A DNA stretch of 64,000 nt from assembly GCA_020064725.1 (NCBI GenBank), contig JAGTWJ010000006.1:1302001-1366000 (forward strand). Reading direction: 5' to 3'. The notes under the pieces are model-generated. The model ran no database searches. It was not told where the DNA came from and saw only the letters and a program-made list of their open reading frames with translations. A program made the translations under genes and the position numbers. Below are positions 10,942 to 23,187 of this stretch, piece after piece. Origin of the DNA: Drechslerella dactyloides (lineage: Eukaryota; Ascomycota; Orbiliomycetes; Orbiliales; Orbiliaceae). Within the stretch, counting starts at the first letter, position 1; every line of letters begins with the position of its first letter.

Positions 10942-13900
10942 ATGGCGACGGCAACGACGACCAATATCCCCGACCAGCAAATCGAGGACCGCGTGCGCCT
11001 GTTCTCCGACTTTCTCGACCCGCCGGCCAGCAACCGCAATGCGGACCGAAAGTACACGCAGGCCGTGCGCGAGATGCTCAACCGGGGCCAGCGGCGGCTG
11101 ATCGTACGAATCGAATCCCCACCCCGATTATATCACCAGATCCATCGAAACTCCGTTACGTTACGTTACGTTACTTGGTGATGGCACGCTGATTTGTGAG
11201 ATGGTGTATGCTGGTAGATTTCCCTGGACGATATCCGCAATCAGGACAGCAAGCTCGCGAGGGGCATTCTCGAGAACCCGTTCGGCTATGTTGAGCCGCT
11301 GACGCGCGCTGTCGCCGAAGTCTCCAGATCTATGGCGGAGACCGGCAAGCACGATGTCAACCAGGATACAGTGCGCCCCACCCACCCATCCACCCCTCCA
11401 TATACCACCTGCCCCGCGTCGCGGAGGGGTAATATATATCACACGGCACGTCTAACAGGGATGTTGTATTATATGATGATAGGACTTCCACGTCGGCCTC
11501 AACGGCAACTTTGGCGACCACGCCGTCAGCCCGCGAACGCTGGGCTCCGCGCACCTCAACCGCATGATCTGCCTCGAAGGCATCGTCACAAAATGCTCCC
11601 TCGTCCGCCCCAAGGTCAAAAAAAGCGTGCACTACAATGAGAAAAAGGAACTCTTCCACGCCCGCGAATACCGCGACCAAACGATGACCACGAACGCGCC
11701 GACGACGTCAAACGTCTACCCGACCGAAGACGACGAAGGGAACCCGCTGATAACAGAATACGGCTACTGCGTCTACCAAGACCACCAGACCATATCCATC
11801 CAGGAGATGCCGGAGCGCGCGCCGCCAGGCCAATTACCCCGTTCCGTCGACGTCATCCTGGACGACGACCTCGTCGACCGCGTGAAGCCCGGCGACCGCA
11901 TCCAGCTCGTGGGCGTGTATCGCTCGCTCGGCAACAGGAACCAAGCCACCGGCAGCTCGACGTTCCGTACGTTGATTATTGCGAATAACGTCGTGCTGCT
12001 GTCGTCCAAGGCCGGCGGCGGGATCGCGCAGGCGACGATTACGACGGCGGATATCCGCAACTTCAACGAGCTGGCGAAGAAGAAGAATGTGTTTGAGCTG
12101 CTGAGTCAGAGTCTTGCGCCTAGTATTTACGGGCACGATTATATCAAGAAGGCGGTGCTGCTGATGTTGCTTGGCGGGATGGAGAAGAATCTGGAGAACG
12201 GGACGCATTTACGAGGGTGTGTATAACTTTGCACGTATCCGTTGAGCAGTTTGTGCTGATGGAAAATATAGGGACATCAACATCCTGATGGTCGGCGACC
12301 CGTCGACGGCAAAGTCACAAATTCTACGGTTCGTGCTGAACACCGCGCCTCTCGCTATTGCAACGACTGGCAGAGGCTCCTCGGGCGTCGGTCTCACAGC
12401 CGCGGTGACATCCGACAAGGAGACCGGAGAGAGGCGTCTGGAAGCCGGCGCCATGGTCCTGGCGGACCGCGGGGTAGTATGCATTGACGAATTCGACAAG
12501 ATGAGCGACATTGACCGTGTCGCCATCCACGAAGTCATGGAGCAGCAGACCGTCACTATCGCCAAAGCCGGCATCCACACGAGCTTGAACGCACGGTGCA
12601 GCGTCATCGCGGCGGCCAACCCGATATACGGCCAATACGACCCGCATAAAGACCCGCACCGCAACATCGCGCTCCCGGACTCCCTCCTCTCGCGTTTCGA
12701 TCTCCTCTTCGTCGTCACGGACGACATTGAAGACCAGCGGGACGTGTTCATATCCGAGCACGTGCTGCGCATGCACCGCTACCGCAAACCCGGGACGGAA
12801 GAAGGCGCGCCAGTACGGGAGGGACAGACGCAGCATCTCGGCGTCGGAACGGAGGAAACCGCAGACGAAGGGCCCACGCCCGTGTACGAGAAATTCAACA
12901 TCATGCTGCACGGCGGCGCCAAGGTGAAGACGAAGCGGGGCAAGGCGCGGGAGACGCAGATTCTCACCATCCCATTTGTGAAAAAGTACATTCAGTACGC
13001 GAAGCAGCGGATCCAGCCCGTGCTGACCAACGGGGCGAGCAACTATATCGTGGCAACGTACTCGGCGCTGCGCAACGACGAAGTGGAGAGCAACCAGCGC
13101 AAGACGTCGCCGATGACAGCACGGACGCTGGAGACGCTGATCCGACTGTCGACGGCGCATGCGAAGGCGCGGCTGTCGCGCAAGGTGGAGGAGAAGGATG
13201 CGAAGGCAGCGGAGGAGATACTGCGGTACGCGCTGTTCAAGGAGATTGTAGAGACGGAGAGACGGAAGCGGCGACGGCTGGAGGAGACGATGGATACCGA
13301 TGATGAAGACGACGATGACGAGGAGGAGGAGTTCAACGCTGCCGCGCCGCCGGGACCGCGGACGCGGACGACGCGGACGAGCCAGCGCGCTGGTGTCGCT
13401 GCCCCCGCGACGGCGGACGAGGACGACGAGATGGAGGAGGATGAAGACACGCAGGCGACGGCTGTGGCGAGTTCTCGCGGCGGCGGTCGACGCGGGAGAC
13501 CGCCTCGTGCAACGGCGACCACGCAGTCGGAGTCGCAGGATTCATGGGCGTCGTCGCAGTCGGCGAGTCAACTGCTCGAAAGTCAGGGCGGGTCTTCAAC
13601 GGTTGTGGGGTCGAGTTCCGCGGCGCCGGTTGCGCCGACACCGATTGTGGTGACGGACGAGCGGTTGGCATTGTTCCAGACGACGTTGGGCCCGTTGATA
13701 CACACGGACTTGTTTGTCGAGGAGGCGGCACCCGTGGAGGGGTTGATCGCAGCCGTGAACGCGAAGGTGGGCAGCGGACGGGCGTTCAGTCGGGCGGAAG
13801 CGATGGCGATTCTAAACCGGATGCAGGATCTGAACAAGATTATGTGAGTACAATCCTCCCCTCCCGCCTTGATTTTTCCTACGTTACGAGTGGTAGACGG

Positions 13901-13965
13901 ATGCTGACGGGTGTGGTTTTTGTAGGTTCTCCGAGGAGGGCGATGCGGTATACTATGTGATTTAG
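10942..13965 (+). CDS. MCM3: DNA replication licensing factor MCM3
   Basis: Five exons: 10942-11103, 11218-11370, 11483-12216, 12272-13843 and 13926-13965, joining to 2,661 nt (886 residues). MCM3 is one of the six subunits of the MCM2-7 helicase loaded at origins and unwinding DNA in S phase. Seen in the protein: the OB-fold region with IQEMPERAPPGQLPRSVDV, a stretch diagnostic of MCM3 rather than other MCMs; Walker A GDPSTAKSQ near residue 357; Walker B CIDEFDKM near 419; arginine finger SRFD near 489; and EHVLRMHRYR after the AAA+ core, again MCM3-like. Residues about 680-790 are an acidic, Ser/Gln-rich, probably disordered linker before a conserved C-terminal helical end. The last exon is tiny (40 nt, encoding the FSEEGDAVYYVI end). 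Length fits fungal MCM3. Confidence 0.97.
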
Positions 13966-16116
13966 TGAGCGTATATATGCTGCTCAAGCTAGATGAGGCC
14001 GGGCACTATATAGTACATGTGCCATGACGCCAGTCTACGCGTATACGTTAATCTGGCATTGTGGCGATACGTTACTTGTGCAGCCTGACAATGAATGCAT
14101 ACGTTGAAATAAGCTTAAACTTCCATGACGCCGGTAGTTAAGTTAAGTTGTAACTTAGCTGATCCCGAGGGATCGGATGGACGACCGCCAAGCTCGAGAG
14201 TAGCGTCCGCAAGGCTGGATGAACGGCCACGCAACTGCCGGACGTGTGGATAAAAACCTGTTGGAAGACGGCTTCTAGAACGTGCGCTTTGGACGTTTCG
14301 CTGCAGTCAGACGGATGGACCCGACGTTTCAGAGGCCACGAGGCTCACTAAATGTCTTGGACCGTTAGTTCGCGCACGGCGAGCGAATCGCATCGCGGCG
14401 CGTCGTCGGATTCGCATGCACGCCTTATGTACGAACTGCGGGCCGGTCGATCGTAGACGTCACGGCACAGCGCACCAGCCACTGCACCAGCCGGCTAGCA
14501 GCTCTAGCCACAGCTAACAATGCAACGGGCCAGGCAGAAGCTCGATGCCGGACGGACACTAACGATTAGAAGCAGCTGCGAACCCGGGAGAGCCGATTGG
14601 CGCGCAGAGCCGAGCAGCCCCTTTCGGCGGGAGAGGGCGGCCTTGTCTCGTCTGGGCAGAAATTTAAAAAGCTGGGCGCGAGAGCAACAACAACGGACGT
14701 CAATTCGGCCGTCCGCGGTGCGGAGGCCCGTCCTCTTTTTTTCCACTGGTTTTTTTTTCTTTCCGTCCTTTCGATCCGACGGCAGGGGTGCTGATTGCGG
14801 GCTGCTGACGATGAATAATACAATAGCCAGTCCTCGTGCGAGGTGTCATATCGCAGTGGATCTGTGGATTGCTGTAGTGATCTGGTATCTACGTGAGATC
14901 TCGAGAGCATCGTCGATATAAAGTGCGCACCGATTGTCCACCAGCCATTGAGTATCGTACACTTGTAGATGCGCACCTCGCGTGCCGATTGATCAAGCTT
15001 CCCGCGCGACGGCCTCTCGCGGGCAACCGTGTCTCGCACCGCCGGTCTCCGTGGCGTAAAATACGAGATAGTTACTTAGTATGCGCAGGTATCGCGAAGT
15101 TTAATCTCCGCGCGCAGCGTCGTCCGCGAATGGCCTGACGAGCCCACCTGCATCACCACCTCCACTCCACCTCCACTCCACCTCCACTCCACCTCGCCAG
15201 CAGTAAGTAAGATCTTAAGAGAGGTAGAGGACAGGCATCGTGGACAGGGAAGGAGGCGGCGGGTGCAATTCGCTACAGGCATTCCGCTTTCCCTGTATTT
15301 TACCGTGGAGCGCAGGTCTTGGAGCGCGAGCAGGCACAGGCAGGCAATTTAAGCACTCCTGTTAAATTCATCTGCATGCCTGGCTGCCTGCTCGTATTAA
15401 GCCATCCGGTGCCGCCTTGTTCTTGCACCTTCTGGTTAAACTCTGCTCATTCATCATCCTTCCTTCTTCTCCTCCTCTCTTCTCTTCTCTTGTTCTCTTC
15501 TCTTCTTCCTCTTATTACTTCTCCTCCCTGCTCGCTCTTCTGCAAGGACTCCAATCCGCCCTCCTCCCCCATCGACGCTCGTTACTGCAGCTGCACGACA
15601 GCCTGCCAGACCGATAGATCAAGAGACGGAAAGACAGAGTGATCGATCGTGTGCGCTGGTTCCAGACGTTGGTGGGTGTTTTTTCTCGTTTCCGCTTTCC
15701 CCAACCGAATAATTTATCTTCGGCCAAAACAAAGCCGTGCGCCGAAACACCGGCCGCCGGTTTGACGACCGCCCGTTTTTGATATCGCCATTCCTCGGCC
15801 TCGACCGGCGACGGCACAGCTCGGATTTTGCTTCTGCTGCATTCTCCAGCGGACGGGAGGCTTCTGCTCGCATCACCCGCCGTGCAATTGGCATCGGTGC
15901 ATTCTCGCGCCTCCCCCATATTCAAATCTCCTGCTCTTTCTCTTCTCGTTCGGCGTGTGTGCATCCATGCATGCAAGCTTGTACCACGCGATTCACGTCA
16001 CATCTACCTACACATACATGCTACAAACATACATCTACTATCGAGCAAACCAGCTGATTGAACAATATTCGATATACACAGACGGCCGCTAGCTACCAAA
16101 CAGCTAAAACGACACC
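13966..16116. other. Long intergenic region and ERG5 leader
   Basis: No gene supported in these 2.15 kb. The right half is probably promoter and 5' leader of ERG5: it holds a pyrimidine-rich tract (about 15460-15540), common before fungal transcription starts. Longer open frames here (for example 15976-15515 minus) have no domain and overlap other frames without coding bias. Confidence 0.45.
15156..15195. repeat. 11-bp tandem repeat
   Basis: CCACCTCCACT is repeated three times in a row plus a partial fourth copy, between MCM3 and ERG5. A simple-sequence tract; no function shown. Confidence 0.85.
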
Positions 16117-18033
16117 ATGGAGGCCCCTGCGTCCTCTGCAGAGTTCATCAATGCGCCCGCGCAGACGGACATCAATAATGTCCCGCTCACGGCCACTGCG
16201 ATTAACAACCTCCTGCAGGGCGCGTCCGTCTGGTCCGTCGCGCTGACCATGCTGGCCGCCTGCATCCTCTACGACCAGGGTATGTACTCCTCCATCTCTA
16301 TTGCAGTTTCCTAGTGCTCGTCGACAGGGGGATGTATCTATATGGTGAACAGCTGCTGATATGCGGGTGTGTTAGTGATGTATATCTGGCGGAAGGGCGG
16401 GATTGCCGGCCCTATGTTCAAGATCCCCTTCATGGGCCCGTTCCTGGAGTCCGTCTATCCGAAATTCGAGGCGTACCACGCCAAATGGTACTCCGGCCCG
16501 CTCAGTTGCGTCTCCGTCTTCCACAAGTGCGTATAATCGTATCCCGTGTATTGTATACCGGAAGGAAGGAAGGAAGCTAACTGTAGCTCTGCAGATTCGT
16601 CGTGATTGCGTCCACCCGCGACCTCGCCCGCAAGTGCCTCAACTCCCCAGGCTACCTGCGTCCCTGCGTCGTCGACATCGCCATCAAGCTGCTGCGTCCC
16701 ACAAACTTCGTCTTCCTCGACGGCAAGCGCCACTCGGACTTCCGCAAGGGCCTCAACGGCCTCTTCACCCGCCGCGCAATGGAATCCTACCTGCCCGGCC
16801 AGGAAGCCATCTACGACCGCTACTTCAAGCGCTGGGTCGACCTCAGCCAGTCCGGCAAGCCGCAGCCCTTCATGCCGGAGTTCCGTGACATCAACGTCGC
16901 TCTCTCCTGCATGACCTTCTGCGGCAACTACATCAGCGCCGAGGCCGTCGCGACCATCACCGAGAACTACATCAACATCACCGCCGCGCTCGACCTCGTC
17001 AACTTCCCCATCATCATCCCCTTCACGCGCACCTGGTACGGCAAGAAGAGCGCCGACTTTGTCCTCGAGACCTTTGAAACATGCGCCCAGCAAGCCAAGG
17101 ACGCCATGGCCGTCCCGGGCTCCACGGCAACCTGCATCCTCGACCACTGGGTCCGCTCGATGATGGACGCGAGGGAATGGGCACGCAGAGTCGAAGCCGG
17201 CGAAGTCGACGCAAAGGCACCCGGCGCACCGGCCATCATCCGCGACTTCACCAACAAGGAGATCAGCGAGGCTCTCTTCGCTTTCCTCTTCGCCTCGCAG
17301 GACGCGACCTCCAGCGCGACCACGTGGATGTTCCAGCTGCTTGCCGACCGGCCCGAGGTTCTCGCCAAGGTGCGCGAAGAGCAGGTCACCGCCCGTGGCG
17401 GAGATCTGTTCAAGCCGACGACGCTGGATATGCTCGACCAAATGCCGTACACGCGCGCGATGGTCAAGGAGACGCTGCGGTACCGGCCGCCAGTGCTGAT
17501 GGTTCCGTATGAGGTCAAGAAGGACTTTCCCGTCACCGCATCCTACACCGTTCCAAAGGGTGAGCTATCCAAATTCTCAAAAAACCTACCTCGTCAAGCT
17601 GGAGAGTAGTGAAAGCTAATAAGTTATCAATTTGCAGGTTCGATGGTTGTTCCGACGCTGTACCCCGCGCTGCACGACCCGGAGGTCTACCCGGACCCGG
17701 ACAACTGGAAGCCCGAGCGCTGGATCGAGGGTGATGCCGAAAAGCAGCTGAAGAACTGGCTGGTCTTCGGCACGGGCCCCCACTACTGCCTCGGTCAGCA
17801 CGTATGTTTACCCCCTCTCTGCAAACAAAAATGCAGTCCGTGATAGTTAATACTAACTGATGGGTTAGTACGCAATCTGCAACCTGATGTTCATGGCGGG
17901 CAAGGCGGCGATGCACCTCGACTGGACGCACTTCCCGACGGTCGATTCGGAAAAGATCAAGGTTTTCGCAACAATCTTCCCACAGGACGACTGCCATTTG
18001 GTGTTTTCTCCACGGACGGAGCTGTACGTGTGA
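16117..18033 (+). CDS. ERG5: Cytochrome P450 CYP61, sterol C-22 desaturase
   Basis: Five exons: 16117-16279, 16376-16526, 16595-17559, 17638-17801 and 17869-18033, joining to 1,608 nt (535 residues). CYP61 introduces the C22-C23 double bond into the ergosterol side chain in the ER membrane, a late step of ergosterol synthesis. Visible features: one N-terminal membrane segment (about residues 38-55), I-helix FASQDATSSATTW near 335, the ExxR helix KETLRYRPP near 395, and the heme loop FGTGPHYCLGQH with its Cys ligand near 477. The heme loop and DPEVYPDPDNWKPERW are characteristic of CYP61 rather than of CYP51. All four introns are GT..AG and interrupt codons in ways that restore conserved motifs. 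Full length for the family. A CT-rich 3' tract follows the stop. Confidence 0.95.
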
Positions 18034-19251
18034 TGTCCGCTGCGTGCGTGCATACGAACTGACGACGATCGATGCTGCGATTTTGCCCCTGACTTTACCT
18101 TCTTCTTTCTTTCTTCTTTCTTCATTTCCCCCTTCTTCTTCTTTCGTTCTTTTGAGGATGAGGGGTCTTCTTATCTTCTTTTTTTCCGTTTTTGTTAGAG
18201 ATACCACTTTTATTTTTCCTTTTATGGCTCGCGTACGTTACCTTGAAGATTCTGCGGTGGTGGAGAGGTGATGGAGGGAGGTGTGGAGGGAGGAGGTAGG
18301 GGGAGTGATGGGATTGGTTCGGTAATTTAATGGATGGATGTTGGCGGTAGCGATGATGAACGTTTTCAAAAAATTACTAGCGATATACATACGATAGATG
18401 AGATCTGAGGATGGAACAAGCAGACGGACAGACAGCCATAAGCGGATACGAGAACGGGAAGTTTTGTTACTTTTGCAGTTTGCGATTCGGCGGCTTTGTG
18501 CGGTCGTATTCGCGGCTGTCGTTCGTTGTCTTTCGGTTGCTGTCGGTTGCTGTCCTCCGAGAAGCTTGAGATAGAACGTAATATAATAATTCCTGATATA
18601 CACAGTACAGTACACTTCCATAAGCTTAGACCTCGATCACTAGCTTTACTTTGTCTATTATAGCCCATGGGGCATGCAACTGCTTGCAACTCCCCATTTG
18701 AGCTCGTTGCATGATATCTCCAGATATCGATATATCTCGAATGGGATAGATAGATGTCGTCAATGTACAACGCAACAAGATTTAAGAATATGCGAACAAT
18801 GCATTGTATACTGTATGCATTGTATATTGTATAATCTACAGATACGAGGCTATCGCTTGTCTCGTAAGCCAGACAGTACCGGCGTGCGAGTGGTGAACCG
18901 ACACAGAAACCCGATAGTCTGGGAGTGGTTACGAAATGGATTTGATTGGCGGCCATGCACATATAGCGACAAACCCAAGTCTGGGTTATGCGACGCAGGT
19001 ACCCAGGCGCCGTCAGAGAAGGCTGATAGATATCGATGTCGCCAACGACAACATGCTTGTATATCAGCCAGTCTCTCAGCCAATCCATTATACCTGCCTC
19101 TACAGGTCTGCAAGAAAAAGTATCCCAACATCGTTCGGCGCTGTTTCGCCGGTAGCACCGATTTCATCCGTGCTGGTACCTTGTGTGGACCTTTCACCCC
19201 GCAAATACTAATATCGGTGCCGGAACGTTAACCGTCCCGCCATATATATTC
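18034..19251. other. Intergenic, no gene seen
   Basis: Starts with a pyrimidine-rich stretch (about 18090-18200) that is probably the ERG5 3' UTR. The minus-strand frame 19088-18366 is long (240 codons) but rich in Tyr/Ile/Ser from AT-rich DNA, with no domain, and I treat it as chance. Confidence 0.4.
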
Positions 19252-20938
19252 ATGATGGTAAGATACGTCAAAGCGGTTCACGTCCAATATTACGACACGA
19301 CGGGCTCTCTTGACCTCGAAGACATCAACAAGGGCTTCGGAGGTACGCACAAACCCCATGAGAATCCCGCCAGCTTATATATAACTATGCACGCATGTTA
19401 ACACAGCAATCGAGATATAATGTATATCTTTAGGTGAATATGTATACCTCGTCCCAGAATACACCTTCGACCGCTCACAAGCAGCGCACGCCTTCTCCCT
19501 TTTAACGACCTGCAACGCGGATCTCTCCGCCGCCGACATATCGAAGGGCGGCGCCGCGGGGAGAGGGCTGTACCGGTACATTTGCGCCTATTACAACGGC
19601 TCGGACGACTCGCGCATCGTGAGGGTATGGCTTAGCAAGACGCAGGATACGACGGAGGGCGACGGGCGGACCGCGAATTTGAACGATGATCGCGGGGGAC
19701 GGTTTCTCTATCTTTGCTGGGAGAATGAAGCGGACGATAGGACTGGAAGTGACCGGTCCCGCAGTTCAGGTTTGCCCTCCCACGTCGTTAATATAATGCA
19801 TGTTCCGTCGCTGACAATATAATATATATGGCATGCGGAGGGAAGACGTCATCAGCGTCAATAGCCTCGTAGACGCAAGCTCGAGCATCCGCGCGCACGA
19901 GAACTCGGAAGAGAACATAATACAGGTACCCATCGACTCTCTCCTCTTTAGCCAGTCGAACGTCGACAACAGCTTCTCCGAGACGCCCGAAGCGCGAGAC
20001 GGCGGCGAGTTCCGACTCGGCGACGACATTCAGCAGATTGTTACCACGCTGTGTAAAATGAACGTGGGCAACCGGAAGGCCATCGTCGATTTGTTTCCCT
20101 TGATGAACGTCGTGCCGGTGCCGTATTCGGGGGCGCACTACCTTATGTCGTGCGATAATCGGCGACTACACATCTTCCGCGCGGTGCTGCCGCCGGGAAC
20201 TCTTATAAATGTCGTCCAGGCTCCGGATGGGGAGATTGAGCGGTTGGACGGTAAGTGGGGTTCTAGAGACGGGTTGAACGTAATGGTCAGAGCTGGGAAA
20301 CGGAACTGTAAGTGTAATATACCATATCCATCGAGTAGACTCGCCAGGACACTAATATAATTCTCACAGCCGGAGGTCCTCTATTGAAAGACCACTTCCG
20401 CGGGTCCACAAACGCAAAGTCCCAGCTATTAAAGAAATGGTCTATAGAGCCAGACTCCACGAGCACCTCGACCTCCACCGGCACCGGCACAGTCTCCGCC
20501 AGCACAAAATCCAAGCTGCAAAACATCCACAAAGCAACACTGGACACCTACCGCCAAACCATCGCCGCCTTCAAAGAAAACATAAGCTCCTACAAGTCCG
20601 ACAGCACCAAAAAGCAAGACGACTGGGAACTGAAAATCGACGAGGAAACGCTAGCCGTAGCCTACCTAATCGACGACTGCCTAACGCAAGCCGCGTCGGA
20701 CGCCAAGGCCGTGATTCGAGACGTCCGGTCGGTTGAGGATAAGAGTGCGGCTGCGGATTACTATAATCGGGGACTGGTGTATTCTGTCAATGGAATCGAT
20801 GCGATAACGTATGAGATCCAGACGATGTCGCAGAGCGTTGGCGAAATTATTGTGAATGTTGCGGCGATTGTGAATTCTATTGGCAATGTTATTAATGCTG
20901 CTGCTGACGGTCTTTGGCACCAGATCCTGGCGCTGTAG
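19252..20938 (+). CDS. Hypothetical protein with C-terminal hydrophobic helix
   Basis: Proposed exons: 19252-19342, 19434-19755, 19841-20307 and 20370-20938, giving 1,449 nt (482 residues). Introns 1 and 3 are ordinary GT..AG. Intron 2 is a problem: the strong-looking donor at 19770 shifts the frame into a stop, and only a weak donor (GTCCCG at 19756) keeps it open, so this join is uncertain. The N-terminal half reads VKAVHVQYYDTTGSLDLEDI and YICAYYNGSDDSRIVRVWLS; the middle DDIQQIVTTLCKMNVGNRKA; then a Ser/Thr-rich linker and a long helical region ending in a hydrophobic segment (VGEIIVNVAAIVNSIGNVI) at the C-terminus. No family is recognised. The terminal helix could insert in a membrane or pack as an oligomerising helix. 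Confidence 0.6.
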
Positions 20939-21420
20939 ACGTTATCAGCCGGCGTTGTCTGTGTATGAGCGGAGTTTCTGATGCGAATCAGCCTCGATTC
21001 TGGCCTCGAGACTACTGCTCGGTCACAAGTCAGGTTGATGGCCTTTGGCCAATTGGGATCCTGATGTTTTTTTGGAATTTTTTTTTTTGGAATTTATTTA
21101 CAAATAATGGTAATTGTAATTCTCAATCACAACCAGAAGCAACGAATCCATCAAGCCTTCGTGATGTTTTCCAACAAGGTTCGGCTGGCGTGGTAGTGGC
21201 GGCCGCTTGCACGACTTACCCGTTGTAGTAAAAAATTTTGGACCACAACTTCAGCGACATCCCACCACACGACAACGACAACGACAACCAACCCAACCGG
21301 CACGACACGACACGACACCCCGTGCACTCTTCACACCCTCGACGAGACCGCGATGCGATAGCTGGCGCCGCAGCACACCTCACCGCCGCGTGCCGTCGTA
21401 CCGTCGTATAAGCAGCCGCA
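20939..21420. other. Intergenic, NAM9 promoter region
   Basis: Contains T-rich tracts near 21067-21100 and a run of CGACA/CACGA units (about 21270-21320) just before the NAM9 start. No gene seen. Confidence 0.45.
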
Positions 21421-22778
21421 ATGGCTAAACAGAAGCTCTTCTCGCTCAAGCGGCCGGTACATACCCTCCACCCTCCACCCCCCACATCCCACATCCCCAC
21501 ATCCACCCCACCAGCATACATACATACAATACCATACAGAAACAGAAGTAGTACAATGGCTAACGAGCTACGGCGCACACGGTACAGCGCCCCCGACAAT
21601 CCTGGAACAAGCACAACGTCTACAACCTCTTCCGCTACCGCCTCCCGCAAACCACCGGCCGCACCTTCTTCCAGCAGAAATTCCGCGCGAAACAAGAAAC
21701 CCGCCGCTGGAACGGCGAGTACCTCACCGAGCGCAAATGGAACAGCATGTTCCGCCACACGCTCCGCGGCGTCATCCGCATGAGCCCCGCCGAGATGGCG
21801 GCGGGCGACGGCTCGGCCGCCGTCGCGGGCCGCGGGTCCGGTGTGGATGTCGTGCCGCGCAGGGCGGGTGCCGGAACTAGAGTCGATGCGCACGAGCGGC
21901 CGATTCCGTTCCCGCAGATGACGTTCGCGCCGCTGGAGAGGCGGTTGGATACGGCGGTTTATCGCGCGCTGTTTGCGAGTTCGGTGCGGCAGGCGAGGAG
22001 CTTTTGCGTGCACGGCAAGGTTTCCGTGAACGGGAAGAAGGTCAGTCGGTCTTATTCCCCTCTACTTATACGCGGCGTCCAGATATACCTACCCCGTCCG
22101 GTCCACTCAATTGGCGGACAGCCGCGATGTCTATACTGATATAGAAGTTATATAACGCAATGCTAACGATATATATATATACGTTAGATGCCCCACGCCG
22201 GCTACATGCTCAACCCGGGCGACATGTTCTCCGTCGACCCAATGCTAGTCATGCGCGCAATCGGCAACGAATCCACCCGCGCCTTCCGCCGCCTCTCCGA
22301 ACCGGCCAAAGACGTCCTGGAAACAGCAATCAAATCCGCAGCGCGAAACCCCAAATCCGCAACCTTCCTCAAATCCGCCGACACGACAACCCTCTCCTCG
22401 AACGCCGACGCCGAAATCGACGCCGACGCCTTCAGCAAATCCCAAGCCGAAGCATCAGAAACAGAAACCGAACCGGAATCACCCGCGGAAACAACGGCAG
22501 CCGTGGTAAAAGCCAAGGAAAAGGACTTCAAGCTCCCCGCAAACTGGCGATCGTATCTACCCCGCCACCCGCGCTGGAAAATCTACGACTCCTGGGAACC
22601 GAAGCGCTTCATGAACCTGTTCGCCTACATCCCACGATACCTTGAGGTCAACCATAACATCTGCCACGCAGTCTACCTGCGGCATCCCGTCGCGCGCTCA
22701 GGCTCCGCTGAGATACCGAATCCGTTCAACAACGAGACGATGCAGCTGGCGTATAATTGGTACCTAAGGCGGCGGTAG
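21421..22778 (+). CDS. NAM9: Mitochondrial small-subunit ribosomal protein uS4m
   Basis: Three exons: 21421-21456, 21588-22040 and 22188-22778, joining to 1,080 nt (359 residues). This is the mitochondrial member of the S4 family, an early-assembling protein of the mitoribosomal small subunit. The N-terminus MAKQKLFSLKRPRPRQSWNK and the following YNLFRYRLPQTTGRTFFQQK match fungal Nam9. The S4 RNA-binding domain covers about residues 122-185: PLERRLDTAVYRALFASSVR, then QARSFCVHGKVSVNGKK, and across the second intron MPHAGYMLNPGDMFSVDP. The segment of about residues 215-275 is low-complexity (Ala/Glu/Thr) and lies in the usual variable insert; the C-terminus (RYLEVNHNICHAVYLRHPVA) is conserved. 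The first exon is only 12 codons long. Both introns are GT..AG. Confidence 0.92.
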
Positions 22779-23187
22779 CCGCTTTTCTACCTTTCTTTAT
22801 ATCCTTTGTATCTAGTGTATATACTGGCCTGTGTGTCCACACGCGCAGGTATAGACAGACGGTGGCAACTAGCTGGGGTCTTCGCGGATGCATGTATTTA
22901 CCGTGGATGTAAGATTACAGCTCTCGATTGTATATATCCTAAATCAGCGAGAGATCAACCTTATCCGCCCCAAGTAGAGCTGTACAGTTATATGAACAAA
23001 CGGGTAGCATTGACATGGTATCTACGCCCAGTGTCTATACATCTGCATAACGAGACTAACATTCACGCATCTATACACATACACCCATCACAGCATCTAC
23101 ACGCACCACTCCCCACCCCCGGCACCATACCACGCTGTAAAAAAGTATACCATATAAACAAAACGAAAACGTACGCAAAAATCCCAT
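22779..23187. other. Convergent intergenic region
   Basis: Lies between the ends of NAM9 (plus) and the cyclase-associated protein gene (minus); should hold both 3' UTRs. No gene seen. Confidence 0.5.

Noticed and set aside
11357..11680. Separate minus-strand gene inside MCM3 intron 2 region
   Set aside because: The frame overlaps MCM3 exons 2-3 and has no features of its own.
12324..13160. 278-codon minus-strand frame within MCM3
   Set aside because: Antisense shadow of the MCM3 exon, caused by GC-rich codon bias.
15156..15195. CRISPR-like array
   Set aside because: The repeat is an 11-bp head-to-tail simple repeat without spacers, in a eukaryotic genome.
16455..17441. 328-codon minus-strand frame within ERG5
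   Set aside because: Antisense shadow of the conserved P450 exon; the plus strand carries all the motifs.
18366..19088. 240-codon minus-strand frame downstream of ERG5
   Set aside because: AT-driven Tyr/Ile/Ser-rich sequence without domain or start context.
20251..20296. Extra 46-bp intron with a GTAAGT donor in the 482-residue gene
   Set aside because: Removing it shifts the frame into a stop in the last exon; leaving it in keeps the frame open.
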